Shown one piece after another: positions 1 through 11,500 of a DNA stretch of 64,000 bases. Numbering within the stretch: the first letter of the stretch is position 1; every line of letters begins with the position of its first letter. Position numbers and translations under genes: made by a program. Under the pieces are notes generated by a model that was not told the DNA's origin, did not search any database, and was given only the letters and a program-made list of their open reading frames with translations. The DNA is from Otis tarda (lineage: Eukaryota; Chordata; Aves; Otidiformes; Otididae): assembly GCA_026413225.1 (NCBI GenBank), contig CM048553.1:135872190-135936189 (forward strand), written 5' to 3'.

Positions 1-607
1 TCAATCAAAGTAATTACTGCACAAAAAATTTAAACCACAAGGAGTCAATATGCTTTGTTGCATATTTACAGTCACTCTCAAAATAATTTATTGCAAAAGC
101 ATAACCATTATGAAATTCTCAGGAATTGTGTGCTAATCACTTCCCAGTAAAAACTTCTGGGAAGATTATAAGCATAAAAGTTACTTTCAGCAAATAGTTA
201 TTTATTTAATGTTAAACTTTCTAGTTTTTATCTGCTTTTTTTTGTTGGGTTTTCTTTGTTTGTTTTTAGTATGCTTTCTGGATAAGAAAGTATAATTTTA
301 CAGACTGGAAGAAATTAATTTTAGCATAGGAAAGAGACAGAAGGCCTACTATACATGTCTTAAATCCCATTTCTGTCTTCCTCTGACTGACAAATGAGAC
401 AGTGAGACCTGCTGGTAGTTCCCATGGACAGTGTATTCACCATTAGCAGGTGATTCTGTGTTGTTACTCATAAACAAAATCAATGGTTGGTTGTTGTGGT
501 ACTTATCTATTCTTGTCCCTAAGCACTTGAAAAGGGGGGATGAGCATGTAGTTTCTGTTTGTTTTCTGTGTTAGACTATTAAAGAATGATAGAAAAGTAA
601 GCCAGGG
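1..607. other. AT-rich unique sequence, no gene seen
   Basis: AT-rich sequence with short T runs near 235-245. I see no open frame longer than chance, no repeat family I recognise and no RNA gene. Confidence 0.5.
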
Positions 608-1090
608 AAAGACTTTAAGAGGTCATGTAGTTCATTGTGGATGGCAGGATTAGATCAGGATTAGATTATACTTAGATCATACCACAGTGTGTATAACCTT
701 TTCACAAAAACCTTAAAAGAGATTTCACAGTGTCTCTGGAATACATATTGGTATGTTTCAGGGAGGGAAAAAATGTCCATGCTATCTAAAATAAATACTT
801 TTTTTTTCTACAAATTATGCTGATTCGTTCTCATTCTACTTCCAGACACTTGAAAACAATTGATTGTCCTTCTCTTAATGACAGCCACTTAGTTATCAGA
901 AGATTGTTATCCACGTCCTTCCTTCCTCAGTCTTCTCTTTTCTAGACTAAACAAAGTCCTTCAACTTCCTTAGAGGTCATTTTTCTAAAACTGTAGCTAT
1001 TCTTATAACCTCCACAATAGAATCTTTCCAATTTACTTTTTTCTGTTTCAAAATCCCAACGTTGGATTATAAACCTCAGTTTTTCTCTAT
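608..1090 (-). mobile_element. Ancient CR1-type LINE fragment (3' part of ORF2 and UTR)
   Basis: Read on the minus strand, this is a heavily decayed CR1 3' region. Diagnostic stretches on the plus strand are the tail-proximal motif at 608-632, a block near 840-905 (acttgaaaacaattgattg and the following tccttctcttaatgacagcc), and the block at 925-1035 with cagtcttctcttttctagac followed by taaacaaagtccttcaactt. These match, in order and spacing, the conserved C-terminal RT region of the old CR1 lineages known from crocodiles and turtles, rather than the younger bird subfamilies elsewhere in the window. No open frame remains. The 5' limit is uncertain because similarity fades after about 1060. 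The ID of the broad class is fairly sure; the exact subfamily is not. Confidence 0.7.
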
Positions 1091-3379
1091 AACTCTATTC
1101 TTTTACTACCAATTCTCCACTTTATTTTTGTCCATGGTATTTCTTCTTCAGTTTTGAGTAAATGGAATGACTTAATTTCAAATTGTGAATTTCATATTCT
1201 AAAAGTTTGATGTTATTCTATCAGCATATTTCTAGAGTCTAAACTTGCTCTTCCGAGTTTGGTCTTTTTTTTTTTGTTATTTTTTTTTTGTTTAGTATTC
1301 TCTTGACTTTGGTAGAACTGCAGTCATAACTGAGTGACTAATAATTTTAAGACAAAATCTCCACCATGTCTATGTATGTTTTTTTTTAGTGAAGGAAGAA
1401 AAGAGAGAGTTTCATAGTTCTCATATCTACATTCAGTTGAAATTAGTGTAAGTCAAAGCAGCTGATAAGATTTATATGGCATCTTTGGAGGGTTAAGAGA
1501 GCAAAGATCTGCTTTGTAATTTTATTTTTGTGCTTGTAGTCCATTAATAGTATGTAACGCATATTCAGTACTAAGAAGCTTCTTGAGAAATGAAAAACAT
1601 AGTCCACAATATTCATATCTCACTTGCATAATTTTGAGGCATTTATTTTTATTTGATTCTCCAAATATGAGTTTGAAATCATAATTTTCAATATGTAAAG
1701 CATCCAGATTGAAAATTTTGGCTTGAAAGATGTATTTTCAGCTTTGTTCCATATTTAAATGACAGCATAAGGCTGTGTTATGGTTTGAGTTTTTCGTTAC
1801 TTGATAGTTTTTCCTGCTTTTTAAAATGTTTAACATTTGTAAACTTATCTTTCAGAGCACTGCTCTTTTCACTTTTTTTCTGTTATGACTCTTCTGCTCT
1901 TAATACTACTGATACAAAAAGTTACACTTTCAGAGTACCCTGTTATACAAATTCTGTTGTCTAACTATAAAATCTAATCTTATTTCATTAACTTAAAATC
2001 AGGGTACTGAAATAATTTTCTTGGGATGAGATTTCTAAGATTGATGAAATAGCATAATATTTCCATGAGACATGTCACACAGTTGTCTTATCCTGTAGAG
2101 CTTTATCCTGTTTTATTTTCCCAACATGGACTTTTCTGTGTTCTTCTCTGCTATATTAACTTATAGTAAACATAAGTCAAGATCTACTAAATGTATGTCC
2201 CCTTTTTTACTGATAGGTTTTCCATTATATTCATATTTCATATTTGGACTAATTTATTTTACTTAATATTAAATGTTTACTGCTCACATCTGCACGTGGT
2301 CTAGTCCCTCCAGGCTACTTTTATAGTAAGAGTGTAGAGAGTGGAATGGTTGGCTGAGTTGAAGTAATTAATCTAATCCTAAAGCAAATGCCCCAAATGG
2401 GTTAGATGATGAAATCTTAAAACTGCCCATCTTTCAAAATGAAGTGAGGTGAACTCTAACCACTTTTTCTTTATCTCTAGGTTTCACATCACATCATCTA
2501 GTAGCTTACTTGTTGCACAATCAGTGAATGTATGTTCAGTTTTCTCATTAGAAGGGAAGAAGTAACATGTGCCATATTCTGAAAGCTAGCCCAAGGAAGG
2601 ATTGTCACTATACCTGTCAAAGAGAAGGAACTCGCATTTATCCTATTCCTTTAAGAGGAAGAGTAGAAGAAAGGGAAAGTGTGACAGAGAGATAAACCTG
2701 TCAATTCCTTTAGATTTGGACTCTATCTTCCTCAGGCAAGGAAATATTCAAATTTACATTTGTACTGATTAATCAAATTACTCCATGTAATTCCCTGTTT
2801 AACCTCAAAAAATCCATACTTCTTTAAATGAGTGTTGACACAAGCTGATGATAAATAGTTTTTGAATCTGTTATCCAAGCAATTTTGTATAGACATATAA
2901 TTATGTCAATTTTTCCTAACGTGCTTGCAACACCAGACATATGCTTTCTAAAGGCCAGATCAGTGATAGCAGCTATTTAACTATTTCTTTCCTATCCATT
3001 AAGAAATTAAGTTTGTTTGATATGATTGTTCTTGGTAACTCTGTGTTTGTTGGTATTAATCTCTTTTTAAAATTTATTTGTTTGGGGGAATATGCTGCAG
3101 GCATTAAGGAATCTGGTTTTCTTGAATTATTACCAGGATTTGCATTATCATTCATTAGGCAGGCACTTGTTTACAGAGAGCGATAGACAGCTTTATTCAT
3201 AGGTAGAATATTTGGAATGACAAAAACAGAGTGTTGTCTAGAGGGCACCTGCTAATGATTCTTTGTTGTATGTAGATGTTGTAGAAAAACGTGGTGTTAG
3301 CTTCAGCTTGACAAAGACAGCTTTTTGCACACTGGATGCACTCTACAGTGATCTCCAGGTGGGAAATGCCTTCTTGGAT
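1091..3379. other. AT-rich sequence without recognised gene
   Basis: Mostly unremarkable AT-rich DNA with T runs around 1266-1290 and 1381-1386. An 81-codon frame at 2941-3186 on the plus strand has no recognisable domain, and low-complexity AT-rich DNA easily gives frames of that size. The last about 100 bases may be a degraded 5' extension of the CR1 that follows. Confidence 0.45.
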
Positions 3380-3452
3380 TTCCCAGGTGTTAGGAAAGCC
3401 TTGAGACGTGGATTTGTAGGATGGACCATTTGGCGGATAAGGAACTGGCTGA

Positions 3453-4151
3453 ATGAGTGCACTCAGAGTTGTGGTCAATAGCTCAATGTTCAAGGGGAGA
3501 GCAGTGACAAGTGGCGTTCACGGGTCCATACTGGGACCAGTGCTGTTCAACATCTTTGTCAGAGACATGGGTGGTGGGATAGAGTGCACCCTCAGCAAGT
3601 TTGCCGATGACACCAAGCTATGTGGTGTGGTCAACATGCTGGAAGGAAGGGATACCATCCAGAGGGACCTTGACAGGCTGGAGAAGTGGGCCCATGAGAA
3701 CCTCAAGCAGTTCAATGAGGCCAAGCGCAAGGTCCTGTACGTGGGTCAGGGCAATCCCAAACACAAATACAGGCTGAATAGACAATGGATCAAGAGCAGC
3801 CCTGAGGAGGAGGACTTAGGAGTGCTGGTGGACGAGAAGCTCAACATGAGCCATCAATGTGCGATTGCAGCCCAGAAAGCCAACCACATCCTGGGCTGCA
3901 TCAGAAGCAGCAAGAGCCAGAGGCTGAGGCAGGTGATTCTCCCTCTCTACTCCGCTCTGGTGAGACCCCACCTGGAGTACTGCGTCCAGCCCTGGACCCC
4001 CCAGCATGAGAAGGATATGTACTTGTTGGAGAGAGTCCAGAGGAGGGCCATGAAGATGATCAGAGAGCTGGAGCACCTCTCCTACGAGGACAGGCTGAGA
4101 GAGTTGGGGTTGTTCAGCCTGGAGAAGAGAAGGCTCCAAGGCAACATTTAG
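3453..4151 (+). pseudogene. CR1 ORF2 reverse transcriptase fragment (broken)
   Basis: Open stretch of 232 codons covering RT motifs. Residues about 28-35 (GPVLFNIF) and the catalytic FADD box at residues 50-53 are present, followed by the connection and thumb region with [16 protein letters not shown] and the [17 protein letters not shown] block near the end. The nearby GVPQG motif is mutated to GVHGS. The frame ends at a stop at 4149-4151. The C-terminal continuation lies in another frame at 4166-4396 (containing [18 protein letters not shown]), so a frameshift lies between them. A second shift near 4365 destroys the normal C-terminus. The first ATG at 3453 is only the first Met of the open stretch, not a true start. 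Confidence 0.9.
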
Positions 4152-4165
4152 TCACTTTTTAGTGC

Positions 4166-4396
4166 TTGAAGGGGTCTTATAAGAAAGATAGGGACAAACT
4201 TTTTACCAAAGCCTGTTGCAATAAAACAAGGAGTAATGGTTTTAAACTGAAAGAGGGTAGATCTACACTAGATATAAGGAATAAATTCTTCACTGTGAGG
4301 GTGGTGAGGCACTGGAACAGGTTGCCCAGAGAGGTGGTAGATGCCCCATCCCTGGAAGTGTTCAAGTCAGGTTGGACAGGGCTCTGTGCAATCTGA
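4166..4396 (+). pseudogene. CR1 ORF2 C-terminal tail in shifted frame
   Basis: 76-codon continuation of the same CR1 ORF2. It shows TRSNGFKLKEGR, LDIRNKFFTVRVVRHWNRLP and EVVDAPSLEVFK, the conserved C-terminal block of avian CR1 ORF2. It is out of frame with the upstream RT stretch and ends prematurely because one base is missing near 4365-4370. Confidence 0.9.
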
Positions 4397-4495
4397 TCTA
4401 GTTGAAGATGTCCCTGCTTATTGCAAGGAGGTTGGACTGGATGAACTTTAAGGGTTCCCTCCAACCCAAACTATTTTATGATTCTATGATTCTAT

Positions 4496-7050
4496 ATCAG
4501 AAGAACTTCAGATATGAAATATGTAGCAATTCTTCATAGACAATATTTAAGAAAAAGATATTTCAAAGATAACATACCTATTCCAATCTCTGTATCTTAC
4601 CAATTGAGAAAAAAATAGCATTTTGCAGATGTACCTTCCATTTTACTAATAAAATAAGTATGAGAAAAAATGAGATCTCAGAACTGATAAATTAATTAAG
4701 CATAAAAACAGTCTAATAAGACAAGTGTTTCAGTCATAAATTGGAGGATTAACTGGAATTCCTGTGGAAAGATTTATTTTTTTCTCAAATTTGTGCAATA
4801 TAAATTTTAAACCTTTTTAATGACATTTTACTCTCTTGGAAAAGTATCCCCTGTCCTAGGGGAAGTGATACATGTTATTAACTTGCAAAGAATAGAACAA
4901 GTAAACATTCATAGCAGTTTCTAAAAGCAATAGGATTCCAGGAAGTGTATATTATAATCTGCTAGATCAGTCTTATCGGTACATTAAACAAGTGTTGTTT
5001 TCCCTTTGTCTACTTAAAGCAAAACTGTTCAGCTTTGTCAACGGAAAAATGAAATTGTTTAATTTTTAAAATTTTGTTTCAGAAATTTAACAATAAACTG
5101 ATTCAGACAGCACAACAATGTATTAAATTTCTCACATAACATTACTTTTACATGTAGGCCTTCAGAGTTATGCTTTATGATGTTGAATAAAGATCGTTTG
5201 CCTTGAGTTCTTTAGTAATCCCACCTTGTAATCACCAAACTTGCTATTTAACTTGTACCTAATGAAATGAAATTTGCTACTTGGTACACAACCTGTACCT
5301 AATGAAAAAATTCCAAGGAAATATGTGAAATGCTCTGAGGATTAGCTAGCAGTTCCCTCTATATGGTCAGGTATTAGTTCCCTTTGAAGAGGACACAAGT
5401 CCACTATATGGAACATGTTCTGTTCTGATTTATTTCTGAGGACATTTGGAGCATCCTTTTCCTCAGAAGAGTGCCCAAACCATCAGACTAAAGGCTTTTG
5501 GGAGGCTGTGAGGAAAGAAGAGGCATGGAAGTCATACAAAGAAAAACTCTTGGTTTCTACAGCTCTTACTGCTCTATTTTTATCCGAAAAATGAAACTGT
5601 CAGGAACAGAAAATGGCATTCCACCTGCCTAGAAAAAGTGTTAACCATAAAACTGAAGTTACATACTTTGTCTTAAGTTCAGAATATTTGGGAAATCTTC
5701 CTTAAAAAATAAGATTTAAAGGAAGGGAACAAAAGGACGTTTCCTTTCAATCTAATGGCATACAGCTGGTAAATGAGAGAAAATCCAAATTTTATGCCTG
5801 AGTCGGCGGAGGATACTGAGTCAGTGTCATCTGATACTGTTATTCTAAGTTCCCTGTCAGTAGAATACGCTTTACTGAGTTCACCCTTTTCCCTTCCTGT
5901 GAATTTCTTGAATTTCAGTGAGCTAGATATCAAACAAATGAAAATGACTCTCTACTTCATATGGGGGAGCCCAGAAGTTTAGTCCTGCTCTACTGACTTC
6001 TTGGTGGTTAACTCAGGGCAAAATAGAATCATGCAGGGAAACTCGTCTCCTAATAACAATCTGAATGACCCATAGCATGATGACTAGGGAACTCTCCTGG
6101 CATGTTGAAAATGTAGGTTCAAATGGTGCAATGGACAGCTACCGTGACTACAGATAACCAAACCTACTCCTTGGTGAGCATTTCTCTTCTTAAGAGTGCA
6201 GAGGATCAAAATGCTGTGTCTTAGATCAAACAATTCAGTAGGGAAAGTTCAAAATGTCAAATTCAGAACCAAACCACTTCAGAACTGGAAAACAGAATGA
6301 AAGATATTCAGATCTCATTACTCCCACTACAAGCCAGCACAGGTTAACCTGAAGTTCTTCTTGCTTTCTCGTAAGACTCTCAGAAAGATAATAGACCCAC
6401 CTTAGTCAATTTGAGTCAATTAGCTCTATTTTATAATATCTTTTCCAAGCACAAGGACAGATCATGGAGGAAAGCAAATAAATACTAAGGACAGATTTGA
6501 CCTTGTTTTTTTTTTTTAAAGTTATGTGTTGTTATTGTAGGATTTTTAATGTTTTATTTCCCTGATTATGAAACTTCCTTTTCTCATGCCCACTGATATA
6601 CATCTCCACCCAGAGAGAAAGCTGCCAGTGTTTTAACAAGCAAGAAATATTAAATTTAAATGCCTTTAGCTGTACAAGACATAGGCCAGCAGCCAGAAGT
6701 GATGTATTGTTGCTATAATACACATGGCTTTTTATTTGTGTCTTAAGGAGAAAAACTAAGAAATAATAATTACAGATATACTTTTCCACATAAATAAAAG
6801 CAATTTCTTATGATTTTATAAAATAATGAAAGGGAAACATCCCCTTCTCCATTGTCTAAAATATTTGCTACTCTTTGTTTGTTATTTAAATACTTCCACT
6901 GTTTCATGGAAATCTGTCCTCCTTTTCAGCAGTTTTTTTGTAACTAGCATTTAGTCATCCAATTTCTATTAATGTTGCCTCAAATAAAAATGGAAATACT
7001 GTCAATGTAGCTTTTTATACTGAATTAAAAAAAATAATACACAAATAAAA
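4496..7050. other. AT-rich sequence, no gene; one short local duplication
   Basis: No recognisable gene or repeat family. 5241-5310 carries an imperfect tandem duplication: both units contain tgtacctaatgaaa, at 5254-5267 and 5294-5307, after a ttgcta start. The two overlapping frames around 5679-5982 are antisense shadows of each other with no domain. Confidence 0.5.
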
Positions 7051-7195
7051 TCCTAGAATGGATTGGGATTGGAGGAGCATATGCAGATCACCTAGTCTAA
7101 TCCTCTGTCTATGGCCAGGGACATCTTTCACAAGACCAAGTTACTCAAAGCCCCATCCAACCTAACCTTGAACACTTCCAAGGAAAATCTGAAAG
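7051..7195 (-). mobile_element. CR1 3'-end fragment
   Basis: Minus-strand CR1 tail. Plus-strand reading shows tcctagaatggattgggatt, then the characteristic agatcacctagtctaatcct and caaagccccatccaacctaa blocks, which correspond to the CR1 3' UTR and the end of ORF2. Similarity ends at about 7195. It is more diverged than the CR1 copies at 30702 or 62325. Confidence 0.85.
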
Positions 7196-7466
7196 TACTA
7201 TCTATTAGTACATCCTAAGTCTGGGGGTGTGAGATGTTGACCTTCTCCACTCTATCAGTCCTTTTTCTACCTTTTTTTCTACCTGCTTGGGTCCATTTGA
7301 TTTGGATGGACCCTGCTTGAGTTTATCTGATCTGATAAACTATTAATAGGTAGGGCCCAATCTATTTCACTTTACTGGTGTCCACACTCTGAAATCTCCT
7401 TTCTACTTTTAGAATTATAGAATGATTTGGGAATTAAAATAGAATTATTTTTCAATTAACATAGAA

Positions 7467-7607
7467 TCCCAGGTGGAGTTTCATGTATTCTGGCTGGTCA
7501 TTGACACAGGAGGTGACACCACATCCTTGCCTCCCTTCCTCCTGTCTGTCCTTCCTAAAGAGCCTGTATCCTTCCATAACAACACTCCAGTCATAGGAGC
7601 CATCTCA
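7467..7607 (-). pseudogene. CR1 ORF2 endonuclease N-terminal fragment
   Basis: Minus-strand translation shows DGSYDWSVVMEGYRLFRKDR followed by a degraded GGV block and CVNDQPEYMKLHLG. This is the N-terminal part of the APE-type endonuclease of CR1 ORF2. It follows the ORF1 C-terminus after only a few codons, so about the first 40-50 residues of ORF2 are missing, and coding similarity stops abruptly after HLG. Confidence 0.8.
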
Positions 7608-7618
7608 GCACATCTCCA

Positions 7619-8480
7619 TCATGGCAATAAGCTTAGCAAACCTGTAACTGAAGATACTATTTCTCTTCTGTGACAGATAGACCCCACTAGCCCCGAGTAG
7701 AGCAAGTTTCTCAAAGCAGTAGTAGTTGAACTTCTGGCTGTGGCACAAATCCTGCAACTATTTGTTGATTTGTCAGATTTGACTGATCCTTTCCAACTTC
7801 TTCCCTTTGACTGGGAGGACTCATGAAAAAAAACTATCTGCACTCCAGATTCCTTTGCTGCCACTCCCAGAACTCTGTAATGCTTCCTGCAGCTCCTGGC
7901 TGTATCACTGGTGCCCACGTGAAACAACAGCAGTGGATAATAGTCAATGGACTGCACTAGGCTTGGCAGTCTCTCAGTGGTGTCCCTGATACAAGACCCT
8001 GTAAGCAGCACATCTCTCTAGATCGGGCTGCCTTCCTCAGCTCCATCATCTCTCCCGATGTGCCAGGTCTTTCCTCATCAGTCTGCAGAGCAGTGAAGTG
8101 GTTCTGCAAGGGCAACTCAGGCTTTGGGCAAAGTTTCTTCTTCCTGCTGGCCCTTGTTGCAAGCTTCCATTCTTCTGCATTATTGCCCCCCTCCCTTCCG
8201 CGTGTGCCAGTGGGGGAATTTTTAGCTGTTAAGCCATGGTCTGTGTGTCCACTGCAGACTGTGCTTGGAACCAGCTATCTAACTTCTTCTCAGTCTCCCT
8301 GATGTTACGCAGCCTCCTCACCGTCTCCTGCAGCTCAGGCACCTACAGCAGAAGGTCCTCCACCTGGACACACCTTCTGCAGGCAGGGCTGCTGCCTGTC
8401 CCTGCCCCAGGAGAAAGATCCAAGCACTTCCTGCAGTCTGAAGTCTGCACTGCAGCCTCTCCCTTTGCTAATGGAAGCCT
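7619..8480 (-). pseudogene. CR1 ORF1 relic: coiled-coil region plus SGNH-type esterase domain
   Basis: ORF1 of full-length CR1 encodes a nucleic-acid-associated protein with a Cys-containing and coiled-coil N-terminal part and a C-terminal SGNH/GDSL-like esterase. On the minus strand 8385-8270 reads CRRCVQVEDLLL, then PELQETVRRLRNIRETEKKL, the expected Cys pair and heptad-rich helix, interrupted by stops. Around 8105-8010 come LPLQNHFTALQTDEERPGTS and ELRKAARSREMCCL. Then from 8011 down comes GSCIRDTTERLPSLVQS and DYYPLLLFHVGTSDTA, the esterase core. The stretch that should carry the catalytic GDSLL box is deleted at about 8018. The GTND box reads GTSD (7904-7915), so the conserved Asn is lost too. 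Several stops and frameshifts make it a pseudogene. Confidence 0.85.
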
Positions 8481-8530
8481 TGATTTGTTGAAAGTCACAC
8501 AGTTTTGGTGGCAATATGCTTGTTTGGGAG

Positions 8531-11500
8531 TTTAGAGATTGCTGTGGTTGTTTGGGTGGGGAAAGAACCCACAGCTACTGACTCCTACTTCCTGGCCTAA
8601 AGACCGGATATGTCACATGCACTCCTTACAAATGCATAGGACGTGACTTCCTTTTCAGATGGAAGATAGTTTAGAAAAGGTAGATATTAAATTATAACTG
8701 AAAAGGGTGTGACTGAACAAAAGTTCTGATGTGCATTAAAAAAAATTCCCACTTTTCTCTCCAAATGAAAACGTGCATCTCGCCCTCTCCTTTGGCAAAG
8801 CAGGCAGAGAAAAAGGAGGTTTATCTTCCCCTCAGCCTTCTCTCCCTGAAAGCCTTACATTTTTTTTTCCCCTCCTCCCATTCTTCTTTCAATTATCATT
8901 CCTGGTCATGGAAGGGGCAGGAGAAAAGACTCTTCTGGGGAAGGCAAGAGAGCAAGAAATAAGGAGGAGGACTATAAGTTACGGGTGTAATTGTTCTCGG
9001 GGTGATGTCAAACTGTAGTGTGTGCACATTTTAAAAATTTTCCCTCTCTGACCTACATTTTTCTTTACTGTCACCCATAAACATAAGACAGATGTTTGAG
9101 TACATATACTCAAACAAGAAAATATGTTACTTGATTAATTTATATGACCTACTCATGGACACTGATTAATAGGAAATGGTATTTTATAATGAAATACAGC
9201 TGCAAAAGAAGTGAAAATAACTAATGATAAATTAATATTTTCAATGTATTATTTTACTCTCTGCCCTCTAAAAGAGTTAGATTCAAGAATGTAGAATATG
9301 AAATAGTGAATGATGAGACACAATAAAGAACTACTGGGAACTGATGAAGGCCATGTCTTTGAAAGTTTCAGCCAATCAGCTTCAGAGTCAGTTTCATGAC
9401 TTAAGCTCAGCTAAGTTTTGCATAGAAGAGCTTGAATCAAGCTTTATCTAAGCTCTGCCTGGGCAGCCTGAATTTTTGTTTTCTAATGTTTTAATGCTTG
9501 AATTGCTTTGAATATGTGAATATGTTTCATTACACTTAATGAAAAATTTAATCTGTTTCTATGCTAAAACCAGAGTTAAGGCTGTCACATGGAAATTGTT
9601 ACCTCAGATTTAGAAATGGGTTCTTCATTAGAGAATGTATAAAAATAAAAGTAATTTCCAAATTAATCTTGACTCAATGTTCTTATTTAAGAATGTAACA
9701 GCTTCATGACTAACTGTGTAAATATTCTGATTACTTATTAATTTTTAAAGTGTTTTGGGCTATAAATTATATGAAAAGTAGAAACCTGAATATTTACTGC
9801 TTATATATGAAAAGGGATAGGAATAGAAGCAAAGTAGCTAAAATTGGTAGCCATTGTAGTCTGTAGTCATTTTCTCCTGTGGTGTGAATTACCAGTGAGG
9901 TTTAGTTTACAACAGAGGAAATGGGATAAGCAATAATATTCAAGGCTATTTTTTAAGTCTGTGATAGTTCTGCTAAGGTAGTGATTTGTCCACTGGAGAG
10001 AGATAAAAAGATTACAGCAGCAAGTGGGATTGGGGACTTATATTAATGCAGAATCAATACTGCATTATCAAATCAAAATTAATCGGACATTTTCTCAAAT
10101 TTTAGCAATTGCCTCTTGTAAACAATTTCCCTGTGAAGTATTTTGACTATATACAATGCTGTTGGTCTACTGACCCACTATGTTAAATTAGTTTGACATA
10201 CTGTGTAGCATTACTATAATATTGTCTAATGTAACTCAGATCTATATTTGATAAAAACCTATGATTATCCTCCTGCTCAGCAGCACAAACGATTGTGGTA
10301 GGCAATGTGAGAGCAAGAATAATGCCTGATACTACAATTGGATTTGCAAGGGTGGACCCTTGAGCAAATTGCTAACCCTGCTTGGTTTTAAAGCTTCACC
10401 AGAATAGACCTTATTGCATCTTTGAGGCTACAGCATACAAAGGTCTTGCAATTTGTTTGTATACAGGCTTTATTGCAGTAAACTGAAAATATTTGTTTAT
10501 TTTTAATTATTCTTAAGCTTTTTACAGCTCTCCTTCATTATAAAGTATCAGTTTGGATGAATCAATACCCACATCTGAGCAGCATATTTTCTTTCAAGAA
10601 ACTGAACAAATCTTCTAATATATCATGGTAGATTTTGGCACAACTAGAATTCTGACTAAGTTAGGATTTAGTATGCTTGCAGATAAAGGATTTTCACAAG
10701 TCCATAGTCTTCTATAATTAGGCTATTAGGTGGATTTATTTGCTTATTGTTGGAATACTACATATTTCCACATCTGTTGTTCATATGTGCACATGAAACC
10801 TGTTTTCATCTGTGGAAAGTAGCCATGAGCTCTCCCTTTCTCTTCTCCTTTCTCTCTCTCCCCTCTCACTTTACATATATTATGTATGTCAATATTTGGC
10901 AGAATGAATCTAAAAAGCATGTCAATGGAAAAAAGTTGTAGTGTTCAATTCCAAAGTTATATAAAATAAGTCTATTATTTTGCAGAGAAGAAAACTTGAG
11001 GCTTCCTTCAGGAAAGGACTGTGAGTGCCTTATAAAGCAGGAAGACACGTATTTTCCCATTGCTCTGCATGTAGAGACAGGTAACATATGGCTTTAGGTA
11101 AAACTTGTGGCCCAGTATTATAATATTCTTCCAGTTCTACATTCATTGCAAGGAGTTCTATTAATTTATAATATATATAAAGCCATTCCTTTATCCTTGT
11201 CCCCCTGTCCTTACATTGTGTATTTTGTTGGATTGTGGACATTAATTCTGCAGAAAGTCTTTGTTGTTGTCAGTGCTCCTAAGGGCAGAGGGGCAATTTG
11301 ATTATATCAGTACTTAAAAAAACAACCAACTAAAACCAAACCAAAACCAAAACAATTTTAGAAACAGAGATAGAAAGGATCTCTTAGGTGACTTGTACTA
11401 CATAATCTGTTTATCAAACTGTGGATTGAAACATGAATGTGGCCTAGATCCTAATTAGACTGTTCTCTCTATACTTACTGTCTAGAGAATGAGCAATAAA

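Larger units (their letters stand above)
3380..4495 (+). mobile_element. 5'-truncated avian CR1 LINE, RT C-terminus to 3' end
   Basis: A non-LTR retrotransposon that moved by target-primed reverse transcription. It keeps the RT palm, the C-terminal part of ORF2, the short 3' UTR and the CR1 terminus, where octamer copies (attttatg, attctatg, attctat) end at 4495. It is 5'-truncated, as most CR1 copies are. A recognisable start is the segment coding for a DGWTIRWIRNWL-like motif near 3415-3450. Upstream residues near 3375 (FLDF) suggest a small internal deletion and possibly a slightly longer element. The RT frame is broken at least three times, so this copy is dead. Length and motif order fit CR1 well. 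Confidence 0.95.
7411..8530 (-). mobile_element. Internally deleted CR1 keeping ORF1 and start of ORF2
   Basis: Reading the minus strand from 8530 downwards gives a CR1 ORF1 relic (coiled-coil region then esterase domain), then a short piece of the ORF2 endonuclease (7467-7607), then an octamer-like motif (plus-strand catagaat, 7460-7467). About 35 bases further is a second 3'-tip-like string (complement of 7411-7430, ccaaatcattctataattct). The RT and most of the endonuclease are missing. Most CR1 insertions lose their 5' end, so a copy that keeps the 5' part and loses the middle is unusual. The ORF1 and EN assignments are strong; the 3' tip is short and less certain. Confidence 0.75.
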
